From positions 37,965,753 to 38,029,752 of the forward strand of contig CM018683.1 in the NCBI GenBank assembly GCA_009363875.1: a stretch of DNA of 64,000 bases, written 5' to 3'. Every line of letters starts with the position of its first letter. The stretch's first letter is position 1. The translations under genes were made by a program, and so were the position numbers. Positions 22,581-34,022 of the stretch are shown one piece after another. This DNA comes from Mikania micrantha (lineage: Eukaryota; Streptophyta; Magnoliopsida; Asterales; Asteraceae). The notes under the pieces are model-generated. The model had not been told where the DNA came from and did no database searches. It worked only from the letters and a program-made list of their open reading frames with translations.

Positions 22581-23043
22581 CTGAAACAACATCAAAATCA
22601 AACACAAGCTGGCCAAGTTAGTAAGGAAACCAAGAATATGTAACCGTATAACATTTCATTCGCGGTTACACAATAATACCATTTAGTTTCCAAGGACAAC
22701 CCCATAAACAAACCATTCCACAAACTGATTTTTCATTTTAAATGGACATTATCTTCTCAAATTTTCATTTCCAAAATCAGTTTGTTTAACATGTCAAGAC
22801 CAAAAGAACCATTTTCAAATTTTAAGCCTTTACCCCAAATTACAATCTATGGTTCTTTGACATCCAAAAACAAATTCGACTACAATGGGAAACCTAGAAG
22901 CACTCAACAAGACTAACCAAACTAAGACTAAACTAAAATCAACACAAAACATTCATAACTAAAAATCTAAACCTAGGCTAAAACTAAAATTAACAAAAAT
23001 TTATCAAAATGCAAGGAAAATTTGAAGTAGTTAGTCACATTAC
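22581..23043 (-). other. Candidate 5'-leader intron of the H env-position ORF
   Basis: In element sense, AG|GTAATG at 23043 is a plausible donor. A pyrimidine-rich GATTTTGATGTTGTTTCAG ending at 22581 is a strong acceptor, one base before the ATG. Splicing of the 3' ORF message has been described for Athila-type elements; here it is a prediction only. Confidence 0.45.
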
Positions 23044-23339
23044 CTTATAATAGGCTTACACAACGAGATTAAGAAGAAAAATTGAAGCTTTGAAGTAAAT
23101 GCCTCGTGTTCTTGCATAGACCCGTCAATGGTGAATGGAGATGGTTAAATGGTGAAATGGGTTGGAAGAAATGGGTGAAATTGAAGTTAGGGATGATGGT
23201 TGATACTTTTTGGTGGTGAAATTGGTAGAAAATGGTGATGGAAAGTGAAAATGGTTGTGAAAAGGAAGAGGGCGACGGTTTAAAGAAGAAGAAATGGGGA
23301 TAGGAATGAAATCTAGGGCTTGAAATCAAATAAAACCCG

Positions 23340-23475
23340 TCTGGGCATGCGTCGCGTATCGTGACAGGAACTCAAAAGGGTGTCGCGTAGCGGGACAACC
23401 CGTTGACCCGCGTGTTTGACCAGATCTGTAGTGTAGCGCGACAGGTTGGCTTGGGGGTGTCGTGTGACGCGATGG
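23340..23475 (-). promoter_or_regulatory. GTCGCGTAGCG motif cluster upstream of the H 3' ORF
   Basis: Four to five copies of a semi-palindromic GTCGCGTA(G/T)CG(C/G)GACA word occur between the end of pol (23749) and the 3' ORF. The same word is repeated in both H LTRs (19550-19710 and 30718-30880). The position is where a separate promoter for the 3' ORF would be expected, but no clear TATA box is seen. Confidence 0.55.
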
Positions 23476-23748
23476 GGTCAAATTTCCAGGGAGTTTCTTG
23501 CATTTTCATGCCTTAGCCAAATTTTCAGCTCTTTTTCTCTTCCTAAACACCAAAAATCAATTCTAAGGTAAGATATACATACCTGGTAGCTCAATTCCAT
23601 CTTTCATGCTTCACATTGATTAAACACCTGCACAACTCAAGAAAACACACAAAAACAAAAACGAAAAACGGAAAATAAATATGAAAATCACACCAAAAAT
23701 GCATGAAAAACTCTAAAACATAACATTTACACACTCTACACTTGGTTT

Positions 23749-26556
23749 TCATCGCAAGAACCCCTCAACATTTTCTTCATTCTTCTCTAGGAGGATCTCT
23801 TCCCCCTCCTCATTCTCATCAATCGGTCCTCCGATGTAATGTTTCAATCTATGACCGTTCACTTTCCAAGTGTTCCCATCAACTTCATTTTGTAACTCAA
23901 CGGTTCCATATGGAAAAAGCTCTTGAACCACATATGGTCCCGTCCACTTGGACTTCAACTTCCCTCCAAACAATTTCAATCAGGAATTGTAAAGCAAAAC
24001 CCGATCTCCCTTCTTAAACTCCTTCAAACCCTTCAATCTCCTATCATGCAATGATTTTGTTTTCTCTTTAATGCTCAATGAACGTGCATAAACCGCATCA
24101 CGAAGGGCTTCTAACTCATGAATTTGGAAATACCTCTTCCTACCCGCCTCGGTAAGATCAAGGTTGACCGTCTTGAGAGCCCAAAGAGCTCTATGTTCCA
24201 ATTTAACGGGAAGATGGCATGCTTTGCCATAGACGACCATGTATGGTGTGGTTCCTAAAGGTGTCTTGTAGGCCGTTCTAAACGCCCACAATGCATCGTC
24301 TAATTTGTCGGACCAATTCTTCCGACTCTTCCCTACGGTCTTCTCAAGTATCCTTTTCACCCCTCGGTTTGCATTCTCCACTTGACCGCTTGTTTGAGGA
24401 TGGTAAGCGGTCGCTAAACGATGAGTGACACCGTAGCGTTGTCGTGCCTTTTCTAACATAGTGTTACAAAAATGCGTGCCACAATCACTTATTAAAGCTC
24501 TAGGAGTTCCAAACCTACTAAACAACTTCTTAAGGAACTTGAGAACTACTCGGGCATCATTTGTAGGCAAGGCTTTAGCCTCTACCCACTTTGAGACATA
24601 ATCTATGGCCACGAGTATATACCTATTCCCTTTGGACAAAGGGAAAGGTCCAACAAAATCGATGCCCCAAACATCAAAAACCTCCAACACTTGAATCGGG
24701 TTTTGAGGTATCTCATCCTTAGAGGAGATGTTCCCGGTGCGTTGGCAAGGATCACACTTTTTCACAAACTCAAGTGCATCCTTAACCACCGAAGGCCAAT
24801 AAAATCCACAATCGAAGACCTTTTGGGCGGTGGAATGACGTCCATGATGTCCACCCGTCAAGCCTTCATGGCAATGTCTTAGAATGTCTAGGCCCTCTTT
24901 TCTACTAACACACCTCCTAAGAATCCTATCACCTCCCACACGATAGAGATACGGGTCATCCCAAACATACTTACTCGTATCTCTAAAGAATTTCCTCTTT
25001 TGTTGAGAGGTCATCCCTTCAATCACTACTCCATGAGCAAGGAAATTTGCCAAGTCGGTGAACCATGGCATTCCTTGCTTCTCCGCCTCTATAAAATCGA
25101 TCATCTCATGAGGGAACCTATCACAAATCTCCTCCTCACGAATTTCTTTCCTCTTCGGGTCCTCCAACCGGGAGAGATGATCGGCTGCCACATTTTCAGC
25201 CCCTTTCTTATCTTTAATCTCAACGTCAAATTCCGATAACAAAAGAATCCACCTAATGAGACGAGGTTTTGCATCTTTCTTTGCAAAAAGAAACCTCAAA
25301 GCCGGGTGATCGGTGAAAACGGTGGTCTTTGAAAGCACAAGGTAAGACCGGAATTTGTCAAAAGCAAACACCACCGCAAAAAGCTCCTTCTCGATGGTAG
25401 TGTAGTTCTCTTGAGCTTCTTTGAGATTTTTGCTAGCATAGTATATCGGGTGAAAATGTTTCTCTCTTCTTTTCCCCAAGACCGCCCCGACGGCTTGGTC
25501 ACTAGCATCACACATGAGCTCAAAGGGCAAGCTCCTATCGGGGGCAACCAAAATAGGAGCGCTCACAAGCCTCTCCTACAAAAATTTGAATGCCTTCATG
25601 CATTCCTCATCAAACACGAATGGGGTATCTTTCTCTAGAAGATGGGTCATAGGCCTAGTGATTTTGGAAAAATCCATCATAAATCGCCTATAAAAACCCG
25701 CGTGACCAAGAAAACTCCTAATGGCTTTAACACTTGAAGGTGGTGGGAGTTTACTTATAGTCTCTATCTTAGCTTGGTCTATCTCAATCCCCACTCTCGA
25801 AATATTTTGACCTAAAACTACCCCCTCGGTCACCATGAAGTGACACTTCTCCCAATTAAGCATCAACTTCGTCTCTACACACCTCTTCAACATCCTCTCA
25901 AGATTCACCAAGCACTGATCAAATGAGTCACCATAAACCGAGAAGTCATCCATAAACACCTCCATGGATGATTCAATCATGTCTTGAAAAATAGCTACCA
26001 TGCACCTTTGAAATGTGGCAGGAGCATTGCATAGCCCGAATGGCATGCGACGGTAAGCATAGGTGCCATGAGGGCACATGAATGTGGTTTTTTCCTGATC
26101 CTCCGGTGCAATGGGGATTTGGAAATACCCGAAAAAACCATCTAAAATGCAATAGAACTGCTGTCCCGCCAATCTCTCCAACACCTGGTCAATGAAAGGA
26201 AGGGGAAAGTGATCCTTCCGGGTGGCATCGTTAAGTTTCCTATAGTCGATGCAAACTCGCCACCCCGTGACCGTGCGAGAAGGAATGAGCTCATTTTTCT
26301 CATTCGTGATGACTGTCATCCCTCCCTTTTTAGGGACAACCTGAGTAGGGCTCACCCATGATGAATCCGAGATAGGATAAATCAAGCCCGCATCCATCAA
26401 CTTCAACACCTCCTTCTTCACAACCTCTTGCATATTAGGATTTAAACGCCTCTGAGGTTGGACTAACGGCTTATACTCATCCTCCATAAGTATCCTATGT
26501 GTGCAATAAGTAGGACTAATGCCTTGGATATCAGAGAGTCTCCAAGCAATAGCCAC
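23749..26556 (-). pseudogene. H pol: RT, RNase H, integrase with stops
   Basis: From 26556 down: RT with VCIDYRKLN, MPFGLCNAPATF and the catalytic FMDD; TAG at 25576-25578. Then RNase H (CDASDQAVGAVLG, FTDHPALRFL), an HHCC domain (HCHEGLTGGHHG...CDPCQRTGN), and an integrase core with DFVGPF, ISDCGTHF and YHPQTSGQVE. TGA at 23980-23982 (CGA to TGA) separates the last GPY-like segment (KWTGPYVVQELFPYGTVEL). The two stops alone prevent a full polyprotein. No chromodomain, as expected for Athila. Confidence 0.92.
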
Positions 26557-29278
26557 CCTTATACAACCTCAGCACATCTAGCAATCTCTTCTTCTCCTCC
26601 TCACTTAACCTAGATGAAATGACAACAGGTAAAGTGGAATCCTCTCCTAGAAATGCATACTCTAAGTGTGAGGGTAAAACCTTAAGATCTAGGGCTGGTG
26701 GTGACTCAACAGAGGGTTTCTTACTCTCCTCCCTCAACTCATCGATTTCTAACACCTCAGAAATGACACCAACACCCTCATCAACAATCTCACACTCCTC
26801 CTCACTCCTCTCAACTACCAAATCAGCACCACACACGTACTGAAGACACCTATCTACGTGTGACATGAAAGAATTTATGAAGTAAACAGAATGACATGGG
26901 TCACTAAAGTCATCATGATCACCGGGATGCCTCATAGACTTCACAACCTCAAATGTGACAGTCTCATCACCCACTCTAAGAGTGAGCTTCCCATCAAACA
27001 CATCAATGACAGCCTTAGCAGTCCTCAAGAAAGGACAGCCTAGAATGATAGGCACACTCTCATCGGCCTCCATGTCAAGAATCACAAAGTCCACGGGGAA
27101 CACAAATTTATCCACCTTCACCAATAAGTTCTCAACAATACCTCGTGGACACTTGACCGTTCGGTCAGCAAGGGACAATGTCATGCGCGTAGGCATAAGT
27201 TCACCAAGTGCTAGCTTCTCATACAAAGAATAAGGCATCAAATTGATGCTAGCTCCTGAATCTGCCAACGCGTGCCTTTGAGTGTCACTACCAAACAAAC
27301 ATGGGATTGTAAAGATCCCAGGATCTGTCAATTTCTCCGGTAGCTTGTTCAAAATCACCGCAGAACATCCCCCGCTCAATGGAACATTAGAAAGTTCCCC
27401 TAGCCTCTCCTTTCTCTTCAACAAATCCTTAAGAAATTTGGCATACTTGGGCATATGCTGAAGAGCCTCAATAAACAAAAGATTGATCTTCAACTGTTTG
27501 AACATGTCAAGAAAATGACCATACTCCTTAGCATGCTTCTGGTGAGCTAAGCGAGCAGGGTAAGGAAGTCGTGAATGATCAATCTTAGGACTTGGCCTAA
27601 CCTCAACCGGTTTCTTCTCAACCGGGACCACTACGGGAGACTCACTGGTCGGTACTGTACTTGCTGGGACTGGCCTCATGTGTACCCCCCTAGGAGTCTC
27701 CATCTCAATCTCCTCATCCACTGGTTCCTCATCATCTACCTCAACCAGTGGCTCTACACTCACACCCCCTCGACCACTCCTAGTAGTCACTGCTTTCACA
27801 TGAGCATTTGGATTAGGCTGAGTGCTGCCCGAAAACTGGCCTTGGGGCCTATCATCCAAACGCTTAGCAATATCACCAACAGATCTTTGAAGATCAAGAA
27901 AAGTAGATTGTTGGTTTTTCAGAAGAATGTCATGCTCAGCAAGGGTTTTTTGAGTATTGGCATCTTTAGCAACCAACTGAGTCAGTAACTCATCAATCTT
28001 ACTCATGCTACCTCTAGAACTACCACCACTACTGCTGCTACCCGCCCCCGGTGTATGACTCGGATGACTAACCGAAGAATGACCCTGCCCCTGGTTATGA
28101 GATGACCCAGATTGGAAACCAGGGGGATGACCGGAAGAGCGCCAATTAAAATTTGGGTGGTTCCTCAAATTTTGATTGTAGGAATTATTGAAAGGGTTCG
28201 TGTTACCCCTACCTTGACCCCTAAGATAGTCAACCTGCTCCTGGTTGACCACCAAACACTCAGATGTGGCATGGCCACCCCTACAAATCTCACACCTATC
28301 CACCTTCATCTTCAAATCCTTCACATCCCTCGACAAAGCCTCGAGAGCAGCTGCCACACTAGTATCCACATTAACGTGGTGCACTCCTCTCGTGGAAGAG
28401 GAGGAACTAGAAATAGGATTTGAATTCCTATTAGAAGACCTTTGCTCATACTCAGCCTGAGCAAAACTCTCAAACATATCAGTACACTCAGCAACATCTC
28501 TCTTTCCCATAAGATGACCACCCGCAGAAGTGCCAAAACGAGCCCGGGTCTCATAAGTTAGACCATTGTAGAATTTCTCTACAAGGGCCCAATCAGAGAG
28601 ACCATGCTGGGAGCATTTGCTAAGCAAATTTTGAATCTCTCCCAAGCAAGGTAGTATGGCTCATCAGGTGCCATACGAAAAGAGTGGATCTCATCACGAA
28701 GGCGAGCTGCCTTGGCAGGTGGAAAGTATTTCTTAAGGAATGCATCCCTAAGACTGCCCAAGTAGTGAAAGATCCGGTGCATGCGAATCGAGCCAAGTGG
28801 CGGCCCTACCCGCAAGAGAAAAATGAAATAGCTGCAAGAAAATGGCATCTTCAGTGGCACCTTGAAGATTGAAGGTACCACAGATGCGAGTGAGACGAGC
28901 TATGTGTGCTGGAGCATCCTCATCATCCCGACCATTAAACTGAGTGTTATTAATGGCTGTCATGATATACGAAGGAATCTGCCACGAATTTTCATTCGTG
29001 ATATTCGGCACAGTGATGGGATTATTAAGTCCCATGAAACCTGCAGTGGCCTGCTGGTGAACCGTGCGACGCTCAGCCATGGGTGGAATAAAGTGCAAAC
29101 GTGGACTAGAATGGGTGGAAGAACTAGAAGAAGATGGTGGTGTGTGCTCAGAAAAATCTGCAGAAACTGGAGTAGAAGCACTTACCTCGCTCGTAGATCC
29201 CTCAGAGAAATCCCGCGAATCGCTCCTTGAAGGCAAAGAAAGCTCAGGTGGCGGTCCGTGTGAGCGTAAGTGTGGCAT
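26557..29278 (-). pseudogene. H gag-protease, frameshifted
   Basis: ATG at 29276-29278 lies 139 bp from the LTR. The first block (to about 28760) has a Ser/Pro-rich head and the Gag core (FNGRDDEDAPAHIARLTRI). A second block in another frame has LRDAFLKKYFPPAKAARLRD. A third (28645 down to about 26531, overlapping pol) holds a zinc-knuckle-like CEICRGGHATSEC, Asn/Gly/Ser-rich text and the protease with LADSGASINLMP, i.e. a DSG active site usual for Athila. Frameshifts near 28765 and 28640 disrupt it. Confidence 0.88.
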
Positions 29279-29401
29279 ACACTACCAAACCTGCAGATAA
29301 ATAAAAATAAATCAAAAAGAAATAAAAATAAAGTAAAATAAAACAAAAAATAAAAATAAATATGCACAGATAAGACACAAGACTAAACTGCACAATCGAC
29401 T

Positions 29402-29411
29402 AACGGCGCCA
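29402..29411 (-). promoter_or_regulatory. Primer binding site of H (TGGCGCCGTT)
   Basis: Six bases inside the 5' LTR. TGGCGCCGTT is the start of the tRNA-Asp-type site of Athila/Tat elements, but the usual following GCCGGGGA is replaced here. Confidence 0.8.
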
Positions 29412-29417
29412 AAAACT

Positions 29418-31112
29418 TGATGTGTGCAAAGTAATTTAATTAAAAATAATAAAAATCAAAAGTAACCTAGACACTAAGTAATACTCTAGACTCTCTAAAC
29501 TAAACTACTACCTATCGAGAAGTAGTACAGAAAAGCAAGTCCGAATATCGAACCCACAGACTCCTATAAAAAGTGCAAAAACAAACTAAATGACTTATCT
29601 ATACAAAAGACTTAAATTAAATTAGTTGTTTTAAAGGGGGGTTTTGTAAATAACTAATCAAATGGAAAATTATAAAATTCTGAAAACCGAATTAAGACTT
29701 GAATCGGAAAACGCAACTAAAACTCACTAATGATGATGAGACTACCTAGGGTTTACTTTATACATGTCTAATGTGTTTAGATTGATTATGGAACTTGGTT
29801 TGGAACCGGGATCTTTTAATATTAACTCATTAACAGATTAGAGATTCTTTAACCCTTTTTAAAGATTTCAACTAAAATGCCTACAAGTATTTTAAACACC
29901 GGTTTATGTTGATTACCCTCACAAGTTAACCAACCCATTAATGCTATGTCCTTAAAACCATCTACCTCACGGAAATGATAGTTTCAATACATCAAATGTA
30001 AAGCATAATAAGGAAATTCATCTTGGACTTAGCATACAAGATTATGTCTAATTATCCTAATCTTGGTCTTCTCACAAAGACTTTAACTAGTTATTAAACA
30101 TTCAAGATATACTAACAAACCCTCACCTCACGGCTATTGAATTTGGTTAAACATTTAGTTCATTTGTGACCTAATCATCATTCCTATGAATCACTACGTC
30201 TAGTAATCCATCCACAAATCAAGAACACCAAGTAATTGACCTAGCACGCACCTATTATACGAAAGACATTCGCCAAAGCACATGAGGAATCGATAACCCG
30301 AATCACAAGCAACATAAACATTTATACACATCCAAGAATCAAAACCAAATCGTTATACCATTAAAAGATTCAAAATTGTTCCACAATCAATCGTTACCAA
30401 CATTCAAACATGCATATTCGTAAAACCCTAGGTGGTCTAAAAGGTTTAGTCGCAAATCATCATGAATAAACAGGAAGAAATAGTGTAAAAACCCATATCA
30501 AACATCAGTCAAAAGAGAATAACAAGAAGGGAAGAAGAACCGATCACGTTACACCCTTCGGATCACTCGTCTAGGGCTTTCCGATGATCCAAATCGACTC
30601 CAATCTTGTATCCTTGCTTCTAGTCGCCTCCCAGGTCGTCTCTGATCGTCCAAAATCGAATCTCCCCGCCTTCAGCCGTTTCCAAATCATAAAACTCGAA
30701 ATTCTGAAAAATTAACCCTGTCGCGCTACGCGACAGGCCTCAAGAATACCTTCCCTCTACGCGACAACCTTCACTACCTGACAAATTAGTCGGGTCAAAC
30801 CCGCAATCATTAAAAGCGCAAGATGGTCATTTTCCACCTGTCGCTCTACGCGACATGGTTTTCTATGGATGTCGCGATACGTGACAAGGACTTTTTCCCA
30901 GAATTGTTCTTCTTTTGATCATTGGTTCGTTCTCGTCCGTCCGGGAGCTCGTTTTCTTTATCTTTCATGCCAAAATAGCATGTTTATTACCTGCAAGCAA
31001 ACATTTTGCGGAAATGTGAAGAACAAGCATCAATCGACTCTAAAACTGAATAAAACTATACAAAAATAAATTAGAAACAAATAGAAAAGGAGATGTGTTT
31101 TGCAACACATCA
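29418..31112 (-). repeat. 5' LTR of H (1,695 bp)
   Basis: Pair of 18238-19941. TGATGTGT and ACACATCA ends with CACTT outside. Contains the GTCGCGTAGCG words at 30718-30880. Confidence 0.93.
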
Positions 31113-32484
31113 CACTTCTTTAGGTTCATAAGGTGATTCTGCGTGCAAGGGAGATTTACCCTTGTCACTTTGTACACGAGGTGGAGATGGAGGAGTTTTG
31201 GAGTGAGAGATGGGGTTATTAGAAGATGGAGTTGGGGATCTGGCAGGAATTTTGATGACTAGGTTTGGTTTTGCTGGTTGTGAAGTTGACTTTGGTTTTG
31301 AAGGTGCTTTGGGCTTTGCGGGTGGCTTGAGCTGTGTAGGTATTTTGGACTTTGTGGGTGGTTTAGGTTGTGTAGGTGGATGTGGTTGTGTAGGTGGAGG
31401 TGGTAGAATCGATGCAACTGATGAGAAGGATAAGCCAGAGAACATCTGCTGTAACCTGGGATCTCTGGTTCTCCTGGCCATCATGTTTTCCCTCTTTTTC
31501 TTAGGTGATGACTCTTGAGTTGGAGTGTAATTGACATCTTGTGCTTCCTCTCGTTCTTCTCTTGTTTGAGGAGGTTTTTCAGCAATAAAGTCTTCACTTG
31601 AAGATGATGAGGTCTCGGAGATGTGTACCTTAGGAGTCGTGCCTGTCTGTGTACCAGTAGGAGCATCATGCTCTTCAGCGACTATGGCTACTGGGGTTCC
31701 TGGCATATCTTCCTCTGCACCATCTCCCACAAATCTTCCAAACTTTATCAATGGACGTTCCCCTCTATATTGCTTCTTTCCTCTCTTGTTCATCTTCATA
31801 TATCCAAAAATGTCATCTCGCATTCTCTTGATCTCCAAGGTGCCAAGAGTGGGAGTCAGAAAGGGATATCTCTTGTTGATAATCTGCAGAAATCTAGGAA
31901 AAGCTAAGAACCGCTCCTTCAGTCTTCCTTTGATGTTAGCGTGCATGTCAAGAAAAATCATCTTCGAGAAGTTAAACTCCATTCTAAGTGCTAAAGCCAC
32001 AAGACATGAGCTAAGAGTCTGGTTCAGGACATCGTATCCTCCTTTCCGTCCTGAGAGACACTGTGTAACTACGTGCGCCAGGTACCTCCAGTAGGGATGT
32101 AGCAGTTTCTTCTCTGTTGGAGGGTAGGCACCTTCGTGTCCCATCTGAAATACAGTTCGGTTCACCAAAGCTTGATCAAGCTCAACTGGGTCGGATTCTT
32201 TATCTCCGAATTGTAGACATTCTCTGATAATCTGCTCAGTGATAACAGTGGGATGACCTTGGATCTTTCCAATTATACTAACGTTCCCATCTGCATCAGT
32301 ACTTTCTTCTATTGTGCTGCAAAAACTCCGAATAAAGTGGGTCACAATAGTTGGATGTTCCATGATGGCATAATTGACCGGCGACAAGATCAATCCTTCA
32401 ACGAGAGTCTTGAACTCAGAGTGCCTCTCTGGTGGATCTCCAAGATGCCATATTGTGATCCGGCACGAAACGTAGGTCAGCCAT
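31113..32484 (-). pseudogene. Element F accessory ORF3, proximal (N-terminal) part
   Basis: The likely start is ATG at 32482-32484 (MADLRFVPDHN), which aligns with MANLTFGDKHN of J; a frameshift near 32445 follows. The globular N-terminal region (YAIMEHPTIVTHFIRSF, TVITEQIIRECLQFGD, YLAHVVTQCLSGRKGG, EFNFSKMIFLDMHANIKGR, AFPRFLQIINKRYPFL) is the same fold family as E and J. A Ser/Thr/Pro-rich region with SPKKKRENMMARRTRD (basic, nuclear-type) follows. The frame runs into H at 31113 and continues at 18232. Similar proteins are, to my memory, labelled 'longin-like' in some daisy-family annotations; I see no real basis for that label. Confidence 0.75.
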
Positions 32485-32604
32485 ATGAAATACACAAACA
32501 GATTAAGTTAGTTCAATTAAAAAAAAACTTTAGAATTACTGAAAATTTACTAAGTCCGAGTGGGTGAGTTCTCGAAACCACAGACGTACTCGAAATAACA
32601 TATC

Positions 32605-32870
32605 TTGATTAAAAGTACAAGTGTACACGAAATACAAGGTGTACACGAAATACAAGTTGTACACGAAGTACCAGCTGTACACGAAATACAAGTTGTACAC
32701 GAAATACAAGCTGTACATGAAGTACCAACTGTACACGAAGTACCAGCTGTACACGAAATACAAGTTGTACACGAAATACAAGCTGTACACGAAGTACCAG
32801 CTGTACACGAAATGAATCGTGTATTCGAAATACATTATGTACACGAAGTGTTGAATTTCGAGTACACAAA
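32605..32870 (-). repeat. 18-bp tandem array TGTACACGAAATACAAG, about 11 copies
   Basis: Units start at 32622 and every 18 bp to 32802, alternating GAAATACAAG and GAAGTACCAG variants, then decay. The unit contains TTCGTGTAC in element sense, the F motif. Being a multiple of three, the array is open in several frames, giving Tyr/Lys/Val repeat ORFs that are not real. It lies in the leader of ORF3, between its TATA box and its ATG. Confidence 0.92.
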
Positions 32871-33182
32871 ACTCCTTTAAAAATTCCTCATTTTGGCTAC
32901 TTAGAACTTCCAGTTCCATTTGACATGCTTGGAATTGCTAGGCGACCATCATATCTTGTAATCGCCTTCCAATTTTATGTGTTTCATGGTCAATTTGACC
33001 AAAGACTTTCTGTGTTCGAAAATTGCGTATTCGAAATACATTTTTGACCATAACATTCGAATCCACGGTCAAAAATTAACAAAACTCTATACCTAAGGTC
33101 GCCTATTGATGATCTACATGATGGCTGGATTGGATTTTCGAAAGAAGCTCTGGAAAACGAAATCGCCTAATGGCACCAAGTC

Positions 33183-33320
33183 TGTACTCGAAAAGGAGAA
33201 AATGTGTACGCGAAATAATGGTACTCGAAATTTAATACGGTTGGGCTATTTATAGGGTCATTTCGAATACACGATTTCGTGTACTCAATTTCGAGTACAC
33301 ACACTTAGCTAATTTCGATT
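33183..33320 (-). promoter_or_regulatory. Predicted internal promoter of F ORF3
   Basis: CCTATAAATAGCCC (TATAAATAG = plus 33246-33254) is preceded in element sense by TTCGAGTAC, TTCGTGTAC-like and TTCGAAAT words (33262-33320), with more just downstream (33183-33230). F's LTR has the same TATAAATAG box with the same motifs upstream. The stretch between pol and ORF3 is otherwise non-coding. Confidence 0.55.
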
Positions 33321-33343
33321 CAAAAAATCCAATTTTTATAAAA

Positions 33344-33503
33344 CAATACAAAACAAAACAAAACAAAACAAAACAAAACAAAACAAAACAAAACAAAACA
33401 AAACAAAACAAAACAAAATAAAAATAAACTAAAATAAAATAAAATAAAATAAACTAAAATAAAATAAAATAAAATAAAATAAAATAAAATAAAATAAAAT
33501 AAA
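33344..33503. repeat. (AAAAC)n / (AAAAT)n microsatellite
   Basis: About 15 AAAAC units change to AAAAT units near 33417. It sits just upstream of the F ORF3 promoter. The Phe/Tyr-rich ORF on the minus strand is an artefact. Confidence 0.97.
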
Positions 33504-34022
33504 GAAACTTTGGACAAGTTTAAGATTTAGTCGGGCCAAATTCATGGGATCAAATATGTTGTTAAAATTTTACTAGCTTAATTTATTTCTTAATGAATCA
33601 CAACTTTTAAACAACTATTTCCCACCAATGATTTCCACTCGTTATTCCATTATTTCACTTCCCAATTTGATCGATTCACTTTGCTTGTCCACATAAAATC
33701 TTTTTGTATTTTCTTAAACTTTTGAAAAGGCAAAATCTTTTTGTAATTTTCTTAATTTAACAAAAGGCATGATTTCCTTTTCTTAGGTCTCCAAAAAGCC
33801 TAACTCCCCCTAAACTCGTAGATCATCTTAGACTAACTCAAAGACCGAACATCTTTTTGTATTTTCTCAAAGACTTTAACTTAAAAAGACCAAAATCTTT
33901 TTGTTGTTTTTGTATATTTTGACTCAAAGAACAAAAAATATTTTTGTTGTTTAGTAAATTTTCTTCCCTTAAATTTGTAAACAAACTAGGACACAAATTT
34001 TAATGTATTTACAAAAATGCTT
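33504..34022 (-). other. pol-ORF3 intergenic spacer of F
   Basis: AT-rich with repeated CTTTTTGTA(T/A)TTTCTTAA-like words; no gene or promoter seen. Confidence 0.5.

Larger units (their letters stand above)
18238..31112 (-). mobile_element. Element H: Ty3/gypsy Athila-like, full length but decayed
   Basis: Two ~1.7-kb LTRs with TGATGTGT...ACACATCA ends, a TGGCGCCGTT primer site (tRNA-Asp type, usual for Athila/Tat elements), gag, a DSG protease, RT, RNase H, integrase, a 3' env-position ORF, a GTGTGGGGA polypurine tract and CACTT duplications. RT text (YPISDSSWVSPTQVVPKKGG) is Athila-like. Every ORF has stops or frameshifts. H is the innermost insertion of this nest. Confidence 0.93.

Noticed and set aside
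31110..32495. Naming ORF3 a longin/synaptobrevin protein
   Set aside because: I recall such labels for similar plant proteins, but the sequence shows no recognisable longin or SNARE feature, and it sits inside a retroelement with nuclear-type basic clusters.
32536..32919. Overlapping Tyr/Lys/Val/Phe-rich ORFs on both strands
   Set aside because: They are translations of an 18-bp tandem array, whose length is a multiple of three, so frames stay open by construction.
33320..33517. Phe/Tyr/Leu-rich membrane-like ORF on the minus strand
   Set aside because: Translation of the AAAAC/AAAAT microsatellite.
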